Assembly (NCBI RefSeq): GCF_014656545.1
Contig: NZ_BNDS01000009.1
Location: forward strand, 26,543 to 90,542
Source of the DNA: Neobacillus kokaensis
GTDB taxonomy: Bacteria; Bacillota; Bacilli; Bacillales; Cytobacillaceae
Length of the DNA stretch: 64,000 bases
Direction of reading: 5' to 3'
Part shown: positions 1 to 7,820 of the stretch, in pieces
Position numbering within the stretch: position 1 is the stretch's first letter
Layout: each line of letters starts with the position of its first letter
Notes under the pieces: model-generated
What the model was told of the DNA's origin: nothing
Seen by the model: the letters and a program-made list of their open reading frames with translations, nothing else
Databases searched by the model: none
Program-made: the position numbers and the translations under genes

Positions 1-1
1 A

Positions 2-184
2 AAATGGCTAGAAGAGGATGTCAATGTGGTGTTTGAAAAATATCAAAAAGGTGAAGTGGATCACTTAGACCTTATTCGCCGATATGGAATCGTATTGGAT
101 TTGGGTACAAATACTGTTTTACAAAAATCAACTGCCCAAAACCGTGAAATGATGCGAAAACGATCCTTATCTTATTGGGATTAA
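2..184 (+). CDS. C-terminal end of a hydantoinase B/oxoprolinase-family protein (partial)
   Basis: An open frame enters from the left edge and stops at a TAA, giving the last 60 codons. The end of the protein reads RRYGIVLD followed by a charged tail (MMRKRS). That pattern is typical of the C-terminus of HyuB-type ATP-dependent hydantoinase or acetone-carboxylase alpha-like subunits, where a (R/D)YGVV(I/L) motif closes the protein. Family membership is inferred from this short tail only. It lies 112 bp upstream of the cyclase-family gene on the same strand, so it probably belongs to the same catabolic cluster. Confidence 0.55.
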   Translation, partial: KWLEEDVNVVFEKYQKGEVDHLDLIRRYGIVLDLGTNTVLQKSTAQNREMMRKRSLSYWD

Positions 185-296
185 TAGATTAATAATTTCG
201 AAAGTTTATGATCAAATCATATTACCTTAGAAACCTTTGGACTAAATAGATAGAAATGTAATGAACCACTACTTATTTAATATGGAGGTCATTTAA

Positions 297-1229
297 ATGT
301 GTGAATTTGTTCACCCTCGCCAATTAAAGGTAAGTAAAAGCCCTTGGGGGCCGGAAGATGAAATTGGTCGGTTAAATTTAATTACTCCTGAATCTCGTGA
401 AAAGATTATGAGATCCATAGATATGTCAAAAACATATGATTTAAGTGTGAAATACTTTATGGGTATGCCATCTTGGACCGCAGCTGGGGACCCGCCATTT
501 CAAATTTGGATGACACATACACCAAAGGGAAATGTTAATGACAATCTCATGGCTGCCACTCAAGAAGGAAAGGAACTAATTGGGTACTCTGGTGACGCAA
601 TTTCTATGTATACACATTGTGGGACACATATTGATACTTTTAATCATTTTGGTTACAGAGGCGAGATTTGGAACGGATTTAATGATGAACAACATCTTGG
701 AAGCAGGCATTGGAATAAGTGCGGACCAGAACTTTATCCAATCATTGTGGCTAGGGCTGTTTTATTAGATGTTGCTGGAACAAAGGGTGTCGATATGCTG
801 CCTGACTGTTATGGAATTGGAAGAGATGACCTTCAAGAAACGATGGAAAAACAAGGTGTATCCATCCAAGAAGGTGATGTTGTAATGATTCGCACTGGCA
901 GAATGACAGTATGGCCGAATAGAGAGAAATTTGGTAATGATTCACCGGGAATTAATATAGAAGGAGCTGAATATTTAGCTGGTTTAGGCGCAATGATTAT
1001 TGGTGGGGATAATATTGCTCTTGAGCAGGCCCCATCTCCTGAGAGAGATAATTATTTTCCTGTGCATACTTATTTATTTTCCGAAGTAGGAATTCCGATC
1101 ATTGAAATGTTATGGCTCGAGGAATTAGCAAAAGAAAGAATCTACGAAGTGGGTTTTATTGGAAAAGCAATGCCGATAGTTGGTGCTACTGGTGCTCCAT
1201 TGCAGCCAATTGTTTTTCCATATAAATAA
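297..1229 (+). CDS. Cyclase-family metal-dependent hydrolase (kynurenine formamidase/isatin hydrolase-like)
   Basis: This 310-aa soluble protein carries the family's metal-binding signature HCGTHIDTFNHF at about residues 104-115, matching the HxGTHxDxxxHF motif that binds Mn or Zn in kynurenine formamidases and isatin hydrolases. A GGDN segment and the C-terminal EVGFIGKAMPIVGATGAP stretch also look like the long members of the family. The start is supported by GGAGG about ten bases upstream. The family opens cyclic or linear amide bonds. Its neighbours (hydantoinase-like, two dehydrogenases, an amidase) suggest a step in breaking down a nitrogen heterocycle or amide, but the substrate cannot be read from sequence. 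Confidence 0.85.
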   Translation: MCEFVHPRQLKVSKSPWGPEDEIGRLNLITPESREKIMRSIDMSKTYDLSVKYFMGMPSWTAAGDPPFQIWMTHTPKGNVNDNLMAATQEGKELIGYSGDAISMYTHCGTHIDTFNHFGYRGEIWNGFNDEQHLGSRHWNKCGPELYPIIVARAVLLDVAGTKGVDMLPDCYGIGRDDLQETMEKQGVSIQEGDVVMIRTGRMTVWPNREKFGNDSPGINIEGAEYLAGLGAMIIGGDNIALEQAPSPERDNYFPVHTYLFSEVGIPIIEMLWLEELAKERIYEVGFIGKAMPIVGATGAPLQPIVFPYK

Positions 1230-1281
1230 AGGAAAAAAAAATTCGAAATTAAAATCTAACCTATCAGTTAATTAAAAAGTT

Positions 1282-1326
1282 AAGGTGTTCTCAAGAATAA
1301 TCCATACTATTTTTGCGAAACGCCTT
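1282..1326 (+). terminator. Possible stem-loop terminator
   Basis: AAGGTGTT pairs with AACGCCTT (one G-U pair) across a 29-base loop and is followed by GACTTTTATT. The loop is long and the T run broken, so this is only a candidate end for the transcript from the cyclase gene. Confidence 0.3.
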
Positions 1327-1413
1327 GACTTTTATTGCTTTAAGGTCGTTAATCGTTCTTCAATTACATTTTTATGGAATTACTTGTAGTTCCTAATCAA
1401 TTAGGAGGGACTT

Positions 1414-2166
1414 ATGAAATTAAAGGATAAAGTAGCAATTATAACGGGTGCAGGACATGGTATAGGGAAAGCTGTTGCAATACAATTTGCAAAAGAGGGA
1501 GCGAAACTTTCACTAAATTATTTTGGGCAAAATAAAAATGATATGGACTTATTATTGGAAGAATTAAAAAATTATGGATCTGAGGTAATTATTTCTGATG
1601 GTGATCTCTCAGATGAAAATGTTGTGAAGTCCTTAGTGAATCATACTGTAAAAACATATGGCAGAATTGATATTTTAACAAACATTGCGGGGATTTGTAA
1701 CCAAAGCCTTATACAAGATTTAGAGGTTGAAACATGGGATAGGATGCTGGATGTTAATTTAAAGAGTGTTTTTTTAACGACTAAATATACTGCCCCATTT
1801 ATGATTGTCCAAAAATCGGGAAGGATTATAAATTTCGCTTCACAACTTGCTCAAAAAGGGGGTATTGAAGTAAGTCACTATGCAGCCTCAAAAGCTGGTG
1901 TTATTGGATTTACGAAATCAATTGCCTTGGAACTTGGTGAACATGGAATTACAGCAAATTGTATAGCTCCTGGTCCGATTGAAACACAGATGTTAGCTAA
2001 ATTTAATTATAGTTGGCGAGAACAAAAATTATCTCAACTTCCTTTACATCGTTTTGGAAGTGTGGAGGAAATTGTTCCATCTGTGGTCCTTTTAGCCTCC
2101 GACCCTGATGGAAATGCATATACCGGACAAACGTTAGGCCCGAATTTAGGAGATGTCATGTTGTAA
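1414..2166 (+). CDS. SDR-family NAD(P)-dependent oxidoreductase
   Basis: A 250-aa classical short-chain dehydrogenase with the Rossmann motif TGAGHGIG near residue 11, a catalytic serine in the INFASQ region and the catalytic YAASK motif. The usual NNAG reads NIAG here, a conservative change. The SDR C-terminal IAPGPIETQM segment is present. GGAGGG lies just before the ATG. It sits 184 bp after the cyclase-family gene and 95 bp before a second SDR with which it shares only family-level identity, so the two probably oxidise or reduce different intermediates of one pathway. The substrate is unknown. The gene is AT-rich like its neighbours. Confidence 0.88.
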   Translation: MKLKDKVAIITGAGHGIGKAVAIQFAKEGAKLSLNYFGQNKNDMDLLLEELKNYGSEVIISDGDLSDENVVKSLVNHTVKTYGRIDILTNIAGICNQSLIQDLEVETWDRMLDVNLKSVFLTTKYTAPFMIVQKSGRIINFASQLAQKGGIEVSHYAASKAGVIGFTKSIALELGEHGITANCIAPGPIETQMLAKFNYSWREQKLSQLPLHRFGSVEEIVPSVVLLASDPDGNAYTGQTLGPNLGDVML

Positions 2167-2261
2167 GTCTACTATTATGGTAGGTCAATTACTAAATTAT
2201 ATGGATTATCATCACTTTCCATATTTTGTAAATAATATTTTTATTAACTTATGGGGGACAA

Positions 2262-3032
2262 ATGGATTATAAAAATAAATTTGATTTAGGTAATAAAACT
2301 TCCATTGTTACTGGTGCAGGAGCAGGAATTGGTAAAGAAATAGCAATCGCGTTAGCTCAATTTGGATCCAATATTGTAGTAGCTGACATTAATGCAGATC
2401 ATGCAAAACAAACTGTAAAAGAACTACAGTCATTTAATATTACATCTTTAGCTATTCCAATCGATGTATCCAAGGAAGAAGAAGTCATTCGGTTGGTAAA
2501 TAATACAATGGAGCAATTTGGGAAAATTGATATTTTAATAAACAATGCTGGCAAAATGCAAAAATCCAGGTTTGAAGAAATGTCAATTAAGGATTGGAAG
2601 AATATCCTTGAAGTAAATTTAGATAGTGTATTTCTAATGTCTAAGTATGTAGGAATTCAAATGATTAAAAGTGGTGGTGGCACCATAGTAAACACTGCCT
2701 CCATTTCAAGTTTCATTGCAAATAAAGAACCTCAATGTGCATACAACGTTTCTAAAGCAGGAATCCACATGTTAACTCAATGCCTTGCATCAGAATGGGC
2801 AAAGTATAACATAAGGGTTAATTCGATTGCACCAGGATATACAAAAACAACGATGACTAAGGGACTTTTTGAAAACGCAGAAAATGTAAAGGATATAGAA
2901 AGTCTTATTCCCCTTGGAAGGGTAGCAGAACCATCTGAAATTGCCAGCCTAGCTGTTTTTTTAGCTTCCGATGCGTCTTCATATACTACAGGTTCAGTTA
3001 TTCATGCTGATGGAGGCTATTTAGTTTGGTAA
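2262..3032 (+). CDS. SDR-family oxidoreductase
   Basis: A 256-aa short-chain dehydrogenase with cofactor motif TGAGAGIG, the structural motif NNAG, a catalytic serine in NTASISS and the active-site YNVSK. The C-terminal IAPGYTKTTM and GSVIHADGGY are typical of FabG/glucose-dehydrogenase-like members. An acidic residue after beta-strand 2 (VVADIN) suggests NAD(H) preference, which is an inference from family rules. GGGGGA precedes the ATG. It is the second of two SDRs in tandem and is followed 35 bp later by the amidase gene, consistent with co-transcription. Confidence 0.88.
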   Translation: MDYKNKFDLGNKTSIVTGAGAGIGKEIAIALAQFGSNIVVADINADHAKQTVKELQSFNITSLAIPIDVSKEEEVIRLVNNTMEQFGKIDILINNAGKMQKSRFEEMSIKDWKNILEVNLDSVFLMSKYVGIQMIKSGGGTIVNTASISSFIANKEPQCAYNVSKAGIHMLTQCLASEWAKYNIRVNSIAPGYTKTTMTKGLFENAENVKDIESLIPLGRVAEPSEIASLAVFLASDASSYTTGSVIHADGGYLVW

Positions 3033-3067
3033 AGACTATTAAAATAGTAATGATTGGGGAGCTTTAA

Positions 3068-4486
3068 TTGATAAATCAATACAACGATTCCTTAATTAAA
3101 ACGGATATTTCTTCTTTGTCCTACGCTTATAGGAAAAAGCAGATTTCACCAACCGAGATTACACGTAAAATAATAGAACGTATATTATCCAAAGATAAAG
3201 AATTAAATTCTTATATTACTATTACAGAAAATGAAGCTCTTATACAAGCAAAACAGGCTGAAAAAGAAATAAATTCTGGAAACATGAAAGGACCACTTCA
3301 TGGTGTTCCTATTGCTTTGAAGGATCTTATCTATACTAAAAACGTAAAAACAACAATGGGGTCAGAAATATATAAAAACTTTATTCCCAGCTACAATGCA
3401 ACAGTAGTCGAAAAACTGATAAAAGCAGGAGCGGTCATTTTAGGTAAGCTTAATACTCACCAATTTGCTTATGGGACTACAGGAGATCGCTCCTATTTTG
3501 GACCAGTAAGAAATGTTCATAATCCAGAGAAAATTTCGGGAGGATCAAGTAGTGGTTCCGGTGCTGCCGTTGCTGCAGATTTATGCTTTGCAGCACTTGG
3601 TACGGATACAGGAGGTTCTATAAGAATCCCTTCCTCGTTTAATGGTATTGTTGGACTTAAGCCAACTTTTGGAAGAGTAAGTAAATATGGTGTATTTCCT
3701 CTTTGTTGGACTATGGATACTGTTGGACCGATGACTAAAACAGTTCAGGATAATGCAATTTTGCTTAATGTGTTATCTGGATTCGATGTAAATGATCCTT
3801 TTTGTGCGGAAAGAGAAACACCAGACTTTACTACATCACTTAATAAAGGATTAAAAGGAATGACCATTGGTGTCCCAAAAACATCATTTTTTGAAGTGGA
3901 GAATGATGAAATTAATCAATCTTTTAGTGTGATGTTGGATACCTTACAAAAACTTGGAGGTAAAGTTAAATTCTTGGAAATACCTAATATGGAAGAGTTA
4001 ATAGAAGCTTTTAGAATTACTTTAAAATGCGAGGCGTTTACGGTCCATAAGGAGAGATTACAAGAGTATCCTGATTTGTGGGATGAGGAAGTTAAAAATC
4101 GTCTTTTTACTGGTACGCACATAAATGCTACAGATTATATTACTGCTCAACAAATTAAGCAACAAGCTATTCAGAAATTTCGTAAAGTTTTTTCGGAGAT
4201 TAATGTTTTGGTCACTCCAACTGTTCCAATTTTACCGAGAAATATTAATGAAAGGGAAATCAAAATAGGGAGTTCAACAGTTCATATTAGTTCGGTACTA
4301 AATAAATTTACTGGTCCTTTTAATTTATTGGGCTTGCCAGGTTTATCAATGCCATGCGGAGTTTCTAAGACTGGATTGCCAATCGGTATACAATTAGTAG
4401 GTAAATGGTTTGATGAGGCAACAATTTATCAAATAGCATCAGCGTTAGAAGTTAGTACTAAAGAGAACGGAAAACAATTAGGTTAG
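3068..4486 (+). CDS. Amidase-signature family amidase
   Basis: A 472-aa protein of GatA-like length. The Ser-cisSer-Lys triad is visible: lysine in HGVPIALKDL near residue 84, the glycine/serine-rich GGSSSGSGAA near 157, and the nucleophile region GTDTGGSIRIPSS near 178. The enzyme hydrolyses amide bonds. Without a gatC or gatB neighbour it is more likely a catabolic amidase than a tRNA amidotransferase subunit. The start is TTG preceded by GGGGAG; no better ATG lies nearby. It follows the second SDR by 35 bp and precedes the L-2-hydroxyglutarate oxidase gene by 49 bp, so it is probably mid-operon. Confidence 0.88.
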   Translation: MINQYNDSLIKTDISSLSYAYRKKQISPTEITRKIIERILSKDKELNSYITITENEALIQAKQAEKEINSGNMKGPLHGVPIALKDLIYTKNVKTTMGSEIYKNFIPSYNATVVEKLIKAGAVILGKLNTHQFAYGTTGDRSYFGPVRNVHNPEKISGGSSSGSGAAVAADLCFAALGTDTGGSIRIPSSFNGIVGLKPTFGRVSKYGVFPLCWTMDTVGPMTKTVQDNAILLNVLSGFDVNDPFCAERETPDFTTSLNKGLKGMTIGVPKTSFFEVENDEINQSFSVMLDTLQKLGGKVKFLEIPNMEELIEAFRITLKCEAFTVHKERLQEYPDLWDEEVKNRLFTGTHINATDYITAQQIKQQAIQKFRKVFSEINVLVTPTVPILPRNINEREIKIGSSTVHISSVLNKFTGPFNLLGLPGLSMPCGVSKTGLPIGIQLVGKWFDEATIYQIASALEVSTKENGKQLG

Positions 4487-4535
4487 GAGAAAAAAAGAGT
4501 TGTATGAATTTAGTTTAAAGTAAAGGGGGGGCATT

Positions 4536-5765
4536 ATGTTTGATTTTGCAATCATCGGAGGAGGCATTATAGGCCTTTCAACAGGGATGGCTATTTATCA
4601 GCGATTTCCAAATGCGAATGTAGTAGTAGTGGAAAAGGAAACTGAGATTGCCCAGCACCAAACCGGCCATAATAGCGGTGTTATTCATTCAGGCATTTAT
4701 TATAAACCTGGCAGCTTCAAAGCACGCTTTGCAAATCAGGGAAGTCAATCAATGAGAGAATTCTGTCAGAAATACAATATTGAATATGATATTTGCGGTA
4801 AAGTAATAGTAGCAACTAAACAAGAAGAACTTCCACTTCTTAACAATTTATATGAACGTGCTTTGGCAAATGGTTTAACAATTAATCGCATTGGAAAAGA
4901 GGAATTAAAAGAGATTGAACCTCATGTAAATGGTTATGCAGCGATTCGTGTTCCAATGGCAGGTATCGTTAATTATCGGCAAGTAAGTCAGAAATTTGCG
5001 GAAATTATTAAAAATAACGGTGGGGAGATTCGGTTAAATACAAAAGTAGAGAAAATACACGAAGGTTCAGATCGGATTACTATTGAAACTAATCAAGGCA
5101 CATTGAGTGCCAAAATCCTGATTAACTGCGCTGGATTACACAGTGACCGTATGGCAGCTGCGGCAGGATACATGACAGACATGAAAATAGTCCCGTTTCG
5201 TGGTGAATATTATAAATTAAAGCCGGAAAAACGATATCTTGTGAAACATCTAATTTATCCGGTTCCAAATCCTAAATTCCCCTTTTTAGGAGTCCATTTC
5301 ACCCGTATGATTAATGGCGAAGTTGATGCGGGACCAAATGCAGTATTAAGTTTAAAGAGAGAAGGATATAAAAAAACTGATTTCAATGCTAAGGATCTTG
5401 CCGAAATTTTAAGTTATCGTGGATTTTGGAAGCTGGCAGGAAAGTTTTTAAAAGAAGGAATGGAGGAATATGTCCGTTCTTTTAGTAAAAAACAATTTAC
5501 GAAAAGTCTTCAGGAATTAATACCTGAAATTAAGGAGGATGATTTAATTCCAGCTCCTTCTGGTGTACGTGCTCAAGCTTTAAAATATGATGGAAAAATG
5601 GTAGATGATTTTCATATTATTATGGGGGAAAATTCAATTCATGTTTGTAATGCACCATCTCCTGCAGCAACAGCATCAATTGAAATTGGTAAAGAAATAG
5701 TAAGACGTATTCCTAAACAAACAAGATTAAAAGAAACTTTAGATGCATTTGATATTTTGGTGTAA
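4536..5765 (+). CDS. lhgO: L-2-hydroxyglutarate oxidase
   Basis: A 409-aa FAD-dependent DAO-family enzyme. The N-terminus carries the dinucleotide motif IIGGGIIGLS. The QTGHNSGVIHSGIYYKPGS segment near residues 42-60 is highly characteristic of LhgO/YgaF. The family oxidises L-2-hydroxyglutarate to 2-oxoglutarate, feeding electrons to the membrane or to oxygen. AAGGGGGGG lies seven bases before the ATG. Being last in a row of amidase and dehydrogenase genes suggests that the pathway may end in a five-carbon 2-hydroxy acid, or that the enzyme removes a toxic side product. Confidence 0.9.
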   Translation: MFDFAIIGGGIIGLSTGMAIYQRFPNANVVVVEKETEIAQHQTGHNSGVIHSGIYYKPGSFKARFANQGSQSMREFCQKYNIEYDICGKVIVATKQEELPLLNNLYERALANGLTINRIGKEELKEIEPHVNGYAAIRVPMAGIVNYRQVSQKFAEIIKNNGGEIRLNTKVEKIHEGSDRITIETNQGTLSAKILINCAGLHSDRMAAAAGYMTDMKIVPFRGEYYKLKPEKRYLVKHLIYPVPNPKFPFLGVHFTRMINGEVDAGPNAVLSLKREGYKKTDFNAKDLAEILSYRGFWKLAGKFLKEGMEEYVRSFSKKQFTKSLQELIPEIKEDDLIPAPSGVRAQALKYDGKMVDDFHIIMGENSIHVCNAPSPAATASIEIGKEIVRRIPKQTRLKETLDAFDILV

Positions 5766-5781
5766 AAAACTAGGGAAATTA

Positions 5782-5831
5782 GGGTCAGTCCCCCGGCGCA
5801 TTAAAGCTTTAGTAAACAGGGGGACTGACCC
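5782..5831. repeat. GGGTCAG inverted-repeat element, copy A
   Basis: A perfect 13-bp inverted repeat (GGGTCAGTCCCCC and its complement) flanks a 24-base loop containing AAAGCTTT. No T run follows, so it is not an ordinary terminator. Related elements lie at 33,031 and 43,058. They resemble the palindromic REP/RAYT-type repeats of Bacillaceae. Confidence 0.6.
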
Positions 5832-5878
5832 CATCTTCTATTAATTGGAGTGATGAAAAATCTTATGGAGGAATAATT

Positions 5879-6653
5879 ATGGATTGTAGAAAGGTAAAAA
5901 AAATCTTTAGGGAAGTTTATCCAGGGGACTATATCAGTATCAGAGTTATTAACCACCTTCCAGAAGCTACAAGTATTCATTGGCAGTTGACTTGACATTC
6001 CTAATGTGATGGATGGCGTCCTGGATGTGGAACCTTCACCTAGAATTGAACCAGGGTATTATTATGATTATCACTTTAAAATAACGAATCCTCCCGGAAC
6101 CCATATATATCATTCTCACGTCAAAGTAGCCAAGCAAGATATGCTAGGGTTACTAGGAGGATTTGTAATTCTTCTAGATCCACATGAAAGAAATATTAAT
6201 AAGGATTATCTACTGTTAATGCAGGAATGGAGTCTCAGTGGTTTAGAAAAAGGGGGAAAAGTAGAACTTGGTCAATATAATCTAAAGCCTTTTAAAATGG
6301 ACTTTAATATGTTTATCATAAATGGTAAGAGTTTTCCATCTGCCACGCCTATGCCTGTTGAATACGGTGATATTGTGCGATTAAGATTAGGAGCTATACA
6401 GATTAACCATCATCCAATGCATATCCACGGACATCAATTTTTAGTTGAAAAAGCTGATGGTAACCCTATAGCTGCTAATGATAGAATTTTAAAAAATACT
6501 ATACTAGTTGCTGATGGTAAAACTTAGGATGTCTTATTTAAAGCCAATAATCCAGGTATATGGCCTTTTCACTGCCATATTTCTCATCATATTTCTAATA
6601 ACTTTACGGATGGAGCTGGCGGTATGTTCACCACCATAGTTTACAAATCATGA
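5879..6653 (+). pseudogene. Multicopper oxidase pseudogene with a foreign 5' end
   Basis: Three pieces of a laccase/CotA-like multicopper oxidase can be read. The first starts at ATG 5879 and carries GDYISIRVINHLPEATSIHW. A +1 frameshift near 5987 moves to the second (DIPNVMDGV, then THIYHSHVKVAKQDM and HHPMHIHGHQF). An in-frame TAG at 6525 separates the third (FHCHISHH, ending at TGA 6651). These are the copper-binding His-x-His motifs in order. Much of the N-terminal cupredoxin domain is missing. The first 12 codons and ribosome site instead match the start of the GyrI-like gene at 15,502. Dead gene formed by rearrangement and decay. Confidence 0.85.
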
Positions 6654-7138
6654 AGAACTGTAAATTCCCTTAATATCTATAAAAATCTTTACCAAGTTAT
6701 TCAACATTCGGGCTCTCGTTTATTTAGGAACACGTCATTGTTATTAAAATGGCGAGATTGTCGAAGAGCGTGGTTTGTAATTTGCCCTATCGTTCCAGGC
6801 GGAAAAATTGGCTCTTTAGTGTTTGTAAAGCTGTGTAAGAGCCAACCCCATTTGTTTTAAGTATGTCAAAAACAGTTCAATGTAATGGTGTTAATTTCTA
6901 GGAATACATAAAGATACGTTTATTGGATCTACCGAATTTTAGATGCAGAAAATAAAGAAAATAAAAAGAAATTCCATAAAAATAAATCTGAGTATACAGA
7001 TATTTTCGCTGCGCACCGGAAGGTGTGCTATTATTTTATAATTGGGCTTACAAACATCGGAAATATAGAAGAGAATCGGACTCAAAATCACCTTGATCCT
7101 GAAAGGGTCAAGTGACTTTATAAAAAGTCTAGGACCAG
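6654..7138. other. Intergenic region with no recognisable gene
   Basis: No frame with a plausible ribosome site and protein-like composition was found on either strand. A short hairpin (GCGCACC/GGTGTGC around 7013-7030) is the only visible structure. The stretch may be decayed sequence linked to the broken oxidase. Confidence 0.4.
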
Positions 7139-7684
7139 TTATCGAATAAAAAAACGGCCTAAAAGATTGCCAACTAGGAAAACTAGGATCATGACCAAAC
7201 TAACCGGAAGACTGGTGAATAACAAATGCCAGTCCATCTGCCCATATACGACTAAAAAATAATATGTAACGAGGCAGTAAGGGATAAGAAGGAGCAATGA
7301 CGTTATGATGCCAGGTGTGTACCCCCTGAACATAATACTTTGAACAATATGCATGAATGCCTGCAAAACAAATAAATTAAGAATGGCTGTAAATAAAAGA
7401 AAACCCTCTCCGTTAGATGAAAAATGGGCTGTCATCACTGAAGTGAATGAGATAATCAGTAAAATCCATGTAGCCGAAACAGCAAGCTGGGCAGCGGTTG
7501 AACCTAGTTTTTTCCTCATTCTTAATGTTAGTTCGACAAAGCTAGTTTTCGGATAGTTGTCTTTGTTCGCAGCCATGGAAGATTCAATGGTTATGATCTC
7601 TTCTAAGTCATGGAAAATAAAAATGATGGGAAACAGCCAAATTAATGTTTTTAGATCCAAAAATTGGTGGAGCGCCCCTAACAC
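7139..7684 (-). CDS. HXXEE domain-containing membrane protein
   Basis: A 181-aa integral membrane protein with about five hydrophobic segments. The motif FIFHDLEEIITIE near residues 22-34 fits the His-x-x-Glu-Glu signature that names the HXXEE family, and a second conserved histidine lies in the AFMHIVQS segment. The family has no established function; conserved His and Glu within membrane segments suggest metal or proton binding. AGGAGGT is placed well before the ATG. It stands alone, with sqhC reading the same way 137 bp upstream; co-transcription is possible but not shown. Confidence 0.85.
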   Translation of the reverse strand: MLGALHQFLDLKTLIWLFPIIFIFHDLEEIITIESSMAANKDNYPKTSFVELTLRMRKKLGSTAAQLAVSATWILLIISFTSVMTAHFSSNGEGFLLFTAILNLFVLQAFMHIVQSIMFRGYTPGIITSLLLLIPYCLVTYYFLVVYGQMDWHLLFTSLPVSLVMILVFLVGNLLGRFFIR

Positions 7685-7820
7685 CTTTTGTCTACCTCCT
7701 TTTTAGTTGGTAAGATATTTTTCGCCAAGACTACCGTCTGTTGAGGTTTGTTCATTTTATGGGACAGGATATAAAAATATGCCAAAGGTCACTCAAGGGC
7801 TCTTTTGAACACACAAATCC

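Noticed and set aside
6700..6850. A possible extra oxidase or regulator fragment after the pseudogene
   Set aside because: No frame keeps protein-like sequence for more than about 30 codons and no family could be named.
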